Assembly (NCBI GenBank): GCA_903954065.1
Contig: CAJBME010000149.1
Coordinates: 1 to 36,207, forward strand
Origin: an uncultured bacterium
GTDB taxonomy: Bacteria > Verrucomicrobiota > Verrucomicrobiia > Verrucomicrobiales > V1-33
Length of the DNA: 36,207 nt
Reading direction: 5' to 3'
Both the position numbers and the translations under genes were made by a program. This document shows, in pieces, positions 26,844 through 36,207 of this stretch (within the stretch, counting starts at the first letter, position 1; every line of letters begins with the position of its first letter). Below the pieces are notes generated by a model. The model saw only the letters and a list, made by a program, of their open reading frames with translations, had not been told where the DNA came from and did not search any database.

Positions 26844-28337
26844 CTACGGAAGTACAGTTTCTAAAATGAAGGGCGCGCTGCTGAAGGCTCCGTCTTTAAT
26901 GTCGATGGTGGTTTCGCGGTGGAAGTCACCTTTGTCATCATAACTGCGGACGGCGAGGGAGTGCAGTGTGCCGGTAGCCTCGCTTTCTTCGGACCGGGCG
27001 ACGCGAAGGAAGAGGCGGCCGTTGCCCTCGGCATCAGCATCGGGGCCTAATTTCTGGAGCAAAGGTGTGAGATCGATGCCGACTTCGAGCGGGCTGTCAT
27101 CGCCGGGACCGGCCAGTGGAACAGCTCCGACGTTGTTTCCCTGGCCGAAGAGCGGCCAGCCGTTGAGAAATTGGGGGGTGATTTCGTGTTCGGGTTTTGC
27201 GGCATCTTTGTCGCGGGCGATGCCGATGGTCACGCGCAGGGCCGAACGATTGTTGCAGGCGAGTTTAAGCTTTAAGGTGCGCTGCGGAAGGTAGCGGCCA
27301 ACTTCGATGCGGCCGAGATAATTTCCCCGTTCCCAAGTGGGATCAACCATGGCGCTGTAAAGCAGGAAAATTTTGCCGTCCTTCGACCAGTCATGGCCCC
27401 ATGAATTGACGACGATGAAGGCACCGCGTTCCCAATCGGCAAGGGTGACTTGGCCATCGCCGTTGCCATCGATGTCGTTGGTAATCTTTCCATCGCCATT
27501 CACATCGAATCCGACTTGGTCGTCGTATCCCACACAAGTGATGCCGTGCCCGTAGCCGCTGGGGCCCCAACGGACCCACAGGTCATCGCCCGCCAGATAC
27601 TCACCTTCGGGGATTGTTTTGGTGACTTTTTCCAGTTCTCCCATCCGCCCGTCGAGCGCCAGCAATCCGCCGATGGATTCCTTGCCGGCCTGAGGTTGAT
27701 TGCGGTCGAAGAGCCAGCCGCGGGCTTCGTTGAGCTGTGAAACGGTGGCGACGGGGGTGTAGCGATAACCGGCGACGCGATACTCCATCGCTTCGCGCCA
27801 GAGGTTGTAACCGTTCGCCCACAAGCCGATCTTGTCATTATCTCCTTCCACGCGTCCGTAGGATTTGACGGTGGGAATTCCGATCTGCTTGGCAACCTCC
27901 CAACCATGAAACGCTTCCGATCCCACATCGCTCTGCGCCGCATTGCACATGTTCCAGGAAAAGTCGGCGGGAAAATGCGTCGCTGTTGTACTCGCCAAAG
28001 TACCATTCAGAACATTCATTTCGTAGGTGAAGATCGAGGCAATCGCGGTGAACTGACCACAGGCTCCGCCCTTTTGTTTGTAAATCGGCGGAAACTGCTG
28101 GCGCGTGGAGTTATCCACACGCGACGGCAAGCGATTGACGTCCACCGTCGTGTCGCCAACATCAGGACCTTTGGCGTCGCGCCACGTATTGTAGTCTTTT
28201 CCCATCGATCCAGGTCGGGAAAACGGCTCGGGATAAGCCGCTTGGGCAGGCGCTTCCGCATCGTCCGCCATGACCGCTGGCAGCAGGCAGGACATGATGC
28301 AGGCAGCAAGAAAAAAATGCTGGGATAAAGAATTCAT
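26844..28337 (-). CDS. Secreted papain-like (C1 family) cysteine protease with EF-hand insertion
   Basis: A 497-residue exported protein from ATG 28337 with signal peptide MNSLSQHFFLAACIMSCLLP, cleaved near 'VMA-DDAE'. The C1 catalytic elements are visible: Gln88 and Cys93 in 'YKQKGGACGQFTAIAS', His264 in 'SGYGHGITCVGYDD', and Asn311 in 'FIVVNSWGHDWSKDGKIFLL'. The Cys is followed by Gly rather than the Trp of papain, and the Gln-Cys spacing is one residue short. Two consecutive EF-hand-type calcium loops ('DVNGDGKITNDI' from Asp278, 'DGNGDGQVTLAD' from Asp290) sit between catalytic His and Asn. A C-terminal beta-rich region (about 340-497) is unassigned. It is probably an extracellular, calcium-stabilised peptidase. 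A hairpin at 28408 separates it from the DUF1501 gene. Confidence 0.87.
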   Translation of the reverse strand: MNSLSQHFFLAACIMSCLLPAVMADDAEAPAQAAYPEPFSRPGSMGKDYNTWRDAKGPDVGDTTVDVNRLPSRVDNSTRQQFPPIYKQKGGACGQFTAIASIFTYEMNVLNGTLASTTATHFPADFSWNMCNAAQSDVGSEAFHGWEVAKQIGIPTVKSYGRVEGDNDKIGLWANGYNLWREAMEYRVAGYRYTPVATVSQLNEARGWLFDRNQPQAGKESIGGLLALDGRMGELEKVTKTIPEGEYLAGDDLWVRWGPSGYGHGITCVGYDDQVGFDVNGDGKITNDIDGNGDGQVTLADWERGAFIVVNSWGHDWSKDGKIFLLYSAMVDPTWERGNYLGRIEVGRYLPQRTLKLKLACNNRSALRVTIGIARDKDAAKPEHEITPQFLNGWPLFGQGNNVGAVPLAGPGDDSPLEVGIDLTPLLQKLGPDADAEGNGRLFLRVARSEESEATGTLHSLAVRSYDDKGDFHRETTIDIKDGAFSSAPFILETVLP

Positions 28338-28407
28338 TCGCTAGAACTACCTGAGACGTAGCGCAAAGCGAATGTTTTCCGCTGATGCTCATTTTTAACG
28401 GCGCCGA

Positions 28408-28430
28408 TTCCCAGGGCGATGCCTTGGGAA
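28408..28430. repeat. Dispersed hairpin element TTCCCAGGGC-GAT-GCCTTGGGAA
   Basis: Same 10-base arms as at 12889-12911, with loop GAT instead of ATC. It lies between the DUF1501 stop codon and the C1 protease start, so it may also act as a terminator for the minus-strand DUF1501 transcript. Confidence 0.6.
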
Positions 28431-28441
28431 TCCGACTCGCT

Positions 28442-29899
28442 TTAGGCGAGCATTCCTTTCATGACGTGACCGTGGACGTCGGTGAGGCGAAACTGACGGC
28501 CTTGATAGCGGAACGTATGGGCCTCGTGGTTGATACCGCAGAGGTGCATGAGGGTGGCCTGCATGTCGTGGACGTGGACGCGATCCGCGGTGATATTCCA
28601 GCCGAAGTCATCGGTTTCGCCGAAGGTGATTCCGGGTTTGATGCCGCCGCCGGCGAGCCACCAGGTGTAGGCGCGACCGAAATGGTCTCGGCCCACAGGG
28701 TTGTCCGCATTACCTTGCCCGAATGGCGTGCGCCCAAATTCCCCTCCCCACGCCACGAGTGTGTCCTCGAGCAACCCCCGCTGTTTCAAATCCCGCACCA
28801 GCGCCGAACTCGGCAGGTCTGTGTCGCGGCATTGTTCCTCCAGCTGCGTGAACAAATTGCCATGCTGATCCCAGCCGCTGTGCATCAGTTGTACAAAACG
28901 CACACCCCGCTCCAGCAGCCGGCGCGCGATCAGACAGTTGTTGGCGTAGGTTCCTTTTTTCAACACATCCGGCCCGTACATGGCCAGCACACTCTGCGGT
29001 TCGTTGGAGAAATCGAGCAGATCCGGCACGCTCGTCTGCATGCGAAACGCCATTTCGTACTGGGAAATGCGGGTATCAATCTCCGGATCGCCGTAATCAG
29101 CGAGGTGCGATTCGTTGATGGCGTTGATGTCATCAAGCAGCATGCGCCGCGCCGCGCGGCTGACCCCCGGAGGGTTTTGCAAATAAGGCACGGGATCCCC
29201 CGTATTCCTGAAACGCACGCCCTGATAGCGACTGGGCAAGAATCCCGCACCCCAGTAATAGTCGAAGAACAACTGTCCGCAGGTCTTACCGGCATCGGAC
29301 GAAGTCATGACCACGTAGGCGGGAAGGTCGCTCGATTCACACCCCAGCCCATAACTCAGCCAGGCCCCGATGCTCGGGCGTCCGGGGATTTGCGAGCCAG
29401 TCATAAAAAACGTGACCCCAGGCGCGTGATTGACGGCTTCCGTGGTCATGGAGCGGACGACGCAGATGTCATCGGCGATCGATCCGATGCCCGGCAGCAG
29501 CGTACTGATCTCGGTTCCGCACTGGCCCCAGCGCTTGAACGGCTTGATGGCGGGCTGGGCAGGCCAGCGCGCATAATTGCTGGACATGGTGGAGAGGCGG
29601 GTGGTCCCGCGAACGCTCTCGGGAATGTCCTTTCCCGCCATCTTTTCCATCACCGGTTTGCGATCAAAAAGATCGATGTGCGACGGACCACCGCCCTGCC
29701 ACAGGCAGACGACCCGTTTCGCCTTAGGAGCAAAATGTGGCAGCCCGGGCAGCCCGCGCGCCGGATCACCTGCCGCAGCAGCGGCGGCGATATCCGGCCG
29801 CATCAACGAGGCCAAGGCCACCCCACCGAGTCCAGCCGCCGACTTGCCGAAAAACTGGCGTCGGGTGACGCGTTGTTGATTGAGGATGAATGGGTTCAT
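28442..29899 (-). CDS. DUF1501 family protein with Tat signal
   Basis: A 485-residue protein starting at ATG 29899, one base after the upstream gene's stop; a GTG at 29908 would overlap it by 8 bases. The N-terminus carries a twin-arginine motif ('VTRRQFFGKSAAGLGGVALA'), so it is exported folded. The body shows the DUF1501 pattern: 'RVVCLWQGGGPSHIDLFDRK', 'MTTEAVNHAPGVTFFMTGSQ', 'RGVRFVQLMHSGWDQHGNLF', 'VAWGGEFGRTPFGQGNAD', 'GRDHFGRAYTWWLAGGGIKP'. The family has a sulfatase/alkaline-phosphatase-like fold and is hugely expanded in Planctomycetes and Verrucomicrobia, nearly always next to a DUF1549/DUF1553 gene, as here. Its molecular function is unsettled; a role in degrading complex polysaccharides has been proposed. 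Confidence 0.92.
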   Translation of the reverse strand: MNPFILNQQRVTRRQFFGKSAAGLGGVALASLMRPDIAAAAAAGDPARGLPGLPHFAPKAKRVVCLWQGGGPSHIDLFDRKPVMEKMAGKDIPESVRGTTRLSTMSSNYARWPAQPAIKPFKRWGQCGTEISTLLPGIGSIADDICVVRSMTTEAVNHAPGVTFFMTGSQIPGRPSIGAWLSYGLGCESSDLPAYVVMTSSDAGKTCGQLFFDYYWGAGFLPSRYQGVRFRNTGDPVPYLQNPPGVSRAARRMLLDDINAINESHLADYGDPEIDTRISQYEMAFRMQTSVPDLLDFSNEPQSVLAMYGPDVLKKGTYANNCLIARRLLERGVRFVQLMHSGWDQHGNLFTQLEEQCRDTDLPSSALVRDLKQRGLLEDTLVAWGGEFGRTPFGQGNADNPVGRDHFGRAYTWWLAGGGIKPGITFGETDDFGWNITADRVHVHDMQATLMHLCGINHEAHTFRYQGRQFRLTDVHGHVMKGMLA

Positions 29900-29900
29900 A

Positions 29901-32951
<3,051 letters not shown>

Positions 32952-32993
32952 TGTCGCTACGCTCCCACGCAACCTCGGGAGCGCAAACAAAAA

Positions 32994-33977
32994 TTACTTC
33001 GCCCGCCCCGCGGCCGTCGCTGCGGCCGCGGCCGCCGTTCGTCCATCAGGTGAAACCGGCCACCGCCACCGACCCGCAAAGTGTTCACTCAAATCCTTGC
33101 CGGCCGCCGCACTGGCGGCGATGACGAAGTTGTCTACCGCCTCCTGCGTGCTGGTGGCGGCAGGGCGCTGGCCGGCCGCTCGCCAGAGGCGCTGCACAAA
33201 TTCCCGCCCCCCATGGTCGCGCGCCAACCGCAAGCAAAACGAGGCAAAAAGATCGGTGCCATTCAAGCCAAGTGGGTTCGCCGGCGCCGCATCCACCTTC
33301 AACGTGTTCTCCCACGTCTGCGATGGGTCGGCTTCATACAGATCGACCAACCCCTCCATCAGCGCCCGGAACTCCGCTCCCGACGTCTCGCGAAACGGCC
33401 CTAACTTCGCCCCGGCCGCCTCCAGCGCCACCATGCGCATGAACACAGCATACCCCGTCACCACCGCACGATCACTCACCGGCGACTGATACGCCAGTGA
33501 CGGCGAATAAAACCAAAAATTCCTCCCAAATTCATACGGCAACGCCTGATCGATCGTCCTCCCTTTCTGCCAGCCACCATAAAGATCCATGAAACACCCC
33601 GGCGTCAGCTCAATGCCGGTCGCCCCCAGATACCCGCACGCCGCCCCACACGTTTCATCCACTTCCGCCACCGTCAGCAAACCATCAAGTTCCCTCGCCC
33701 GTTGCGGAGCCCGCCCGGTCACCTCATGGTAAAAGTCGTACACCCGGTCAAACACCCCACATAATTCCGCCATCAACACCCCATCCAAACCGTCCACTTT
33801 GGTCAAGATGGCCATCCGCCGTCCACGCCACGCATAAAGCTTCACCTGCTTGTTCTCAAAGGTCGTGTAGTCCACCGCCGTGGCCTTAAGCGGCTCGTCC
33901 GCGTGCACCTTAAGCGGCTCGTCCGCGCGGGCCGCCGAGGCCAACAATACAGTGGTAAGAAAATGACGGCGATACAT
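32994..33977 (-). CDS. Exported hypothetical protein, possibly a degenerate metallopeptidase-like fold
   Basis: A 327-residue protein from ATG 33977 (MYRRHFLTTVLLASAARADE), with an Arg-Arg signal sequence that may use Tat or Sec. The central part contains 'LPYEFGRNFWFY' followed about 35 residues later by 'VVTGYAVFMRMVALEA', an arrangement recalling the HExxH helix and downstream Glu helix of gluzincin peptidases, but both His positions are occupied by Tyr and Asn, so no zinc site is evident. Such a match is a guess based on pattern. The C-terminal third is helical ('DLFASFCLRLARDHGGREFV') and ends in an Ala-rich tail. It lies 42 bases upstream of the DUF1549/1553 gene on the same strand and is likely in its operon. 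A short in-frame repeat lies at the mature N-terminus. Confidence 0.7.
   Translation of the reverse strand: MYRRHFLTTVLLASAARADEPLKVHADEPLKATAVDYTTFENKQVKLYAWRGRRMAILTKVDGLDGVLMAELCGVFDRVYDFYHEVTGRAPQRARELDGLLTVAEVDETCGAACGYLGATGIELTPGCFMDLYGGWQKGRTIDQALPYEFGRNFWFYSPSLAYQSPVSDRAVVTGYAVFMRMVALEAAGAKLGPFRETSGAEFRALMEGLVDLYEADPSQTWENTLKVDAAPANPLGLNGTDLFASFCLRLARDHGGREFVQRLWRAAGQRPAATSTQEAVDNFVIAASAAAGKDLSEHFAGRWRWPVSPDGRTAAAAAATAAGRAK
33884..33927. repeat. Two 20-base direct repeats, 24-base period, in frame
   Basis: The word CCTTAAGCGGCTCGTCCGCG occurs at 33884-33903 and again at 33908-33927. The 24-base period keeps the frame and duplicates residues ADEPLK at the predicted start of the mature exported protein. 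Confidence 0.9.
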
Positions 33978-34162
33978 GGAGAGTGAATGGGTTAAACCAA
34001 GCAAATTGGCGCGCAGTCAGGCCACAATCAATCACGACTCGTCACCCGTTTTTCCGCCCCCACACCCAACCGCCGCCAATCAAGGCCGCTGGATCAACCG
34101 CTGATCCACGACCCAAACTCGCCGCTCCACCGATCAGCCCGACGGCGTCAAGGCAAGGGCGT

Positions 34163-35122
34163 TCATAACCATGGACCATTGAGCTCCAGGCTTCTGGGAA
34201 AATACGACCATGACGCTAGCAACACCGCGCCCACCGCCATTCGCAAAAGCGGCTGCGCCCGAAGCGGGGCCGCCGTCCGCGCCGCAGCCATCGACCTCAG
34301 CCGCGCCACGACCGCGTCAACGGTTTCATCAAGCGTCGACGTACCGGCCGTCACGCCCACATCCGTCACGCCATCAAACCACCTCGCTTCTAGCTCGCCA
34401 GCACGCTCGACGTGATAAGCAATGGCGCCGAGCGATGCCGCCTTCGTCACCAGCTCCCGCGTGTTGTTACTGTTGTGTCCACCCACCACAATCACCACTT
34501 CGCTTCGCTGACACAACCCCTCCAGTGCCTCCTGACGGTCTTTGGTCGGCTGGCATACAGTATCGATAAAACGAACATCCCCGTGCGGCCGCCGCTCGCG
34601 GATGAAGGCCACCACCCGCTCCACCCACGCCAGCGGCTGCGTCGTCTGAGACACCACCCCCAGTGGCCCACTCAAGGGCAGATCATCAAGGTCAGCCAAC
34701 GTCTCGATCACGACCGCTCCAGGAAAATCGCCGGTCAAACCGCGCACCTCCACATGGTTCTTTTTGCCCACCACCACCGGAAAATACCCGGCCTCCACCA
34801 GCCGCCCCAACGCCGCATGCGCCTTTTTCACCAGCGGACAGGTCGTGTCCACCACCGCATGCCCCGCCTCCGACCACGCCTTTCGCTGAACATCAGCCGC
34901 TCCATGCGCCGTAATCACCACCTGATGAGTCGCCGACTGCCCGACCGCCTCCAAACGCCCCTCCCGCACCCCCAACGCCTGCAGCTGCTCACTCACCTCA
35001 GGATTGTGCACCAACTGCCCCAATACCGTCACCGGCTCCGCCGCCGCCACCTGCTGCGTCTTTCGCAAGGCGTCCCGCACGCCAAAACACATGCCAAAAT
35101 GTCGAGCAATATGAATGTTCAT
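34163..35122 (-). CDS. ispH: 4-hydroxy-3-methylbut-2-enyl diphosphate reductase
   Basis: The last step of the MEP isoprenoid pathway, reducing HMBPP to IPP and DMAPP with a [4Fe-4S] cluster. 319 residues from ATG 35122 (MNIHIARHFGMCFGVRDALR); a longer frame upstream is dropped because IspH proteins begin at this motif. The cluster cysteines are Cys12 ('GMCFGV'), Cys95 ('VDTTCPLVKK') and Cys190 ('FIDTVCQPTKDRQ'). Substrate-binding residues His39 ('LVHNPEV'), His123 and Glu125 ('KNHVEVRG') and the 'VGGHNSNNTREL' and 'VTAGTSTLDETV' motifs are present. Two matching palindromes sit in its leader at 35159 and 35189, so it may be under control of the winged-helix regulator encoded just upstream. Confidence 0.95.
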   Translation of the reverse strand: MNIHIARHFGMCFGVRDALRKTQQVAAAEPVTVLGQLVHNPEVSEQLQALGVREGRLEAVGQSATHQVVITAHGAADVQRKAWSEAGHAVVDTTCPLVKKAHAALGRLVEAGYFPVVVGKKNHVEVRGLTGDFPGAVVIETLADLDDLPLSGPLGVVSQTTQPLAWVERVVAFIRERRPHGDVRFIDTVCQPTKDRQEALEGLCQRSEVVIVVGGHNSNNTRELVTKAASLGAIAYHVERAGELEARWFDGVTDVGVTAGTSTLDETVDAVVARLRSMAAARTAAPLRAQPLLRMAVGAVLLASWSYFPRSLELNGPWL

Positions 35123-35158
35123 AAGAAGAAAAAAGAAGTTGTGAAATGTTGAAGATTC

Positions 35159-35203
35159 AGCTTTGCACGGCAAAGCTATGTCCGTTTACTTTGCGTGGCA
35201 AAG
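35159..35203. promoter_or_regulatory. Twin palindromes CTTTGC-N3-GCAAAG upstream of ispH
   Basis: AGCTTTGC-ACG-GCAAAGCT (35159-35177) and CTTTGC-GTG-GCAAAG (35189-35203) share the core CTTTGC-N3-GCAAAG with centres 28 bases apart. They lie between the HTH_34 regulator stop and the ispH start. Paired identical palindromes are what a dimeric winged-helix protein would bind. Confidence 0.6.
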
Positions 35204-35221
35204 CTTTCTTGCAGAAAAAAA

Positions 35222-35521
35222 TTATTTTTTCGCGCTTTGAACGATGGCCTCGAGCACGGCGAGGTAAGCGGTGAAGGCGTGTCGTCCTTCCGGGGTGAGG
35301 GAGTAGGTCGTTTGGGGCCGCGCTTCGGAGGCGAGTTTGGAACTGGTGATGAAACCGGCGTCGGAGAGGGTACGGAGGTGCGTGATGAGATTGCCATCAC
35401 TCATCTGCAATTCGACCTTGAGGTCTTGGAAGGCCCAATCAGCCCTCGCAGCGAGCAGGGTCATGAGGGAAAGGCGGGCTCGTTCGTGTATGACCTTGTC
35501 GAGCTTGGAGAAATCGATCAT
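35222..35521 (-). CDS. Winged-helix transcriptional regulator (HTH_34 type)
   Basis: A 99-residue DNA-binding protein from ATG 35521 (MIDFSKLDKVIHERARLSLM). The sequence matches the compact HTH_34 winged-helix pattern: 'LDKVIHERARLSLMTLLAAR' (helix 1), 'FQDLKVELQMSDGNLITHLR' (helices 2-3, recognition), 'LSDAGFITSSK' and wing 'RPQTTYSLTPEGRHAFTAYL'. Members act as dimers related to MarR/PadR/ArsR repressors; no ligand or metal site is visible. Its ATG overlaps the TGA of the upstream membrane-protein gene in the sequence ATGA (35518-35521), showing translational coupling. Two palindromes lie directly after the gene, in front of ispH. Confidence 0.9.
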   Translation of the reverse strand: MIDFSKLDKVIHERARLSLMTLLAARADWAFQDLKVELQMSDGNLITHLRTLSDAGFITSSKLASEARPQTTYSLTPEGRHAFTAYLAVLEAIVQSAKK

Positions 35522-36138
35522 GCGCGGGAACGGCGGGAGGACCAGAGCACCGCCACACCATAAAAGATGTGGAGCAGTCCAAAAAGGGAGCCCATGATGA
35601 TGGGGGTAGTAAAGATGTTGATGTCGCCGGTCGAGATGAATCCGGCTTGATTCCCGAGGAAGGCGAGCACGCCACCGGCCACGAAGGCGCGGCCGAGGCG
35701 GCTGATCGAAGGCGGGGCGAAGGAGGCGGTGGCCAGCAGGGCCAGTCCGTAACACATGGCCCAGAGGGACGAGACAAATCCCATGTCATGATTTTTCCAG
35801 GCGATGACAAACCCGACCAGACCGCCAACCATCAGCGGCGGAGCGAGAGCGCGCAGGGCCAACTTCATGCCCGAATTGAGGAGCGGCAGACCGCGCCCCA
35901 CCGCGTCCCGCCAGAGCAGCCCCAGATTTAAAAACGCCAAGACCGCAAACAACCCAACCCAGTTTCGAAGAAAAAGCCGCCACGTCATGCCGTGTTCATG
36001 ATGAGACCACGCCAAAACCAAGGCCCCCACCCCACCCACCAGCGCCACCGGAGCCGAAATGCTCCGATAAACCGTGGCTCGTTCCATCAATTGGCGAATG
36101 ACGCGGAGATGCTCCGCAGCAGGATCGGGGTCTGGCAT
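35518..36138 (-). CDS. Six-helix integral membrane protein coupled to the HTH_34 regulator
   Basis: A 206-residue protein from ATG 36138 (MPDPDPAAEHLRVIRQLMER) with a cytoplasmic-looking N-terminal helix followed by about six transmembrane segments ('YRSISAPVALVGGVGALVLA', 'FLRNWVGLFAVLAFLNLGLL', 'ALAPPLMVGGLVGFVIAW', 'SLWAMCYGLALLATASFA', 'AFVAGGVLAFLGNQAGF', 'IIMGSLFGLLHIFYGVAVLW') and an Arg-rich C-terminus. I recognise no transporter signature. Genes of this kind next to an HTH_34 regulator are, to my recollection, a recurrent pair in Verrucomicrobia and Acidobacteria, so a sensor/regulator or a regulated-target relation is plausible but unproven. The promoter would lie between 36139 and the window end, where only C-rich sequence is seen. 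Confidence 0.85.
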   Translation of the reverse strand: MPDPDPAAEHLRVIRQLMERATVYRSISAPVALVGGVGALVLAWSHHEHGMTWRLFLRNWVGLFAVLAFLNLGLLWRDAVGRGLPLLNSGMKLALRALAPPLMVGGLVGFVIAWKNHDMGFVSSLWAMCYGLALLATASFAPPSISRLGRAFVAGGVLAFLGNQAGFISTGDINIFTTPIIMGSLFGLLHIFYGVAVLWSSRRSRA

Positions 36139-36207
36139 GTCCCACCATGCCCCCAGCCCACCCCCGACGCAAGCAAGGGCTGCATCGCCCCAACCCCCAC
36201 CCCAACC

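Noticed and set aside
28338..28441. Strong intrinsic terminator for the DUF1501 operon
   Set aside because: The hairpin at 28408 lacks a T-run on the minus strand, and its arms recur at 12889, so repeat family membership is the safer call.

Overview
This GC-rich window looks like chromosomal DNA of a Verrucomicrobiota (PVC-group) bacterium. The case rests on gene families: a paired DUF1549/DUF1553 cytochrome-type protein and a Tat-exported DUF1501 protein, a very large secreted CotH/lamin-tail protein with the 'DGDGISALLEYALGT'-type C-terminus, a PDZ-interrupted HtrA-like protein, a short GSII-type glutamine synthetase, and many signal-peptide proteins. Taxonomy is inferred from these families and from no database search. 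Very few starts have a recognisable Shine-Dalgarno sequence.

Layout. 1-4817: 3' part of a giant secreted CotH protein, converging on a GNAT acetyltransferase (4828-5412). 5654-6670: glnA (GSII type) with a strong terminator. 6835-9152: a short Hsp70 and a Pro/Ala-rich protein in an apparent operon. 9450-12219: an intact HtrA-type protease followed by a catalytically degenerate homologue with a PDZ inside its protease fold. 12220-13063: a gene-free stretch with several repeat types. 13064-20369: a small conserved protein, an orphan NodT-type outer-membrane lipoprotein, purA, two small membrane proteins, hisF, rpoN and a zinc-ribbon protein. 20370-23757: a repeat cluster, hemL, a NAGPA-type phosphodiester glycosidase, a SmpA/SH3-like protein and tRNA-Cys(GCA) with a likely promoter. 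23861-28337: a secreted beta-helix (pectate-lyase-like) protein of visibly lower GC, then a secreted papain-like protease carrying EF-hand loops. 28442-33977: a minus-strand cluster of DUF1501, DUF1549/DUF1553 and a further exported protein. 34163-36138: ispH, a winged-helix regulator and its translationally coupled six-helix membrane partner.

How the genes fit together. Housekeeping genes (glnA, purA, hisF, rpoN, hemL, ispH, tRNA-Cys) lie singly among accessory genes rather than in classical operons. The accessory genes are mostly for the cell envelope or for secretion: CotH protein, HtrA pair, efflux lipoprotein, phosphodiester glycosidase, beta-helix protein, C1 protease and the DUF1501/DUF1553 set. 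This suits a heterotroph handling complex extracellular polymers.

The most interesting candidates are the active/inactive HtrA pair, the Hsp70 plus low-complexity partner, the EF-hand insertion in the C1 protease, the HTH_34/membrane-protein module with two matching palindromes in front of ispH, and the repeat-rich 12.2-13.1 kb gap. I found no CRISPR array, prophage, intact insertion sequence or rRNA.
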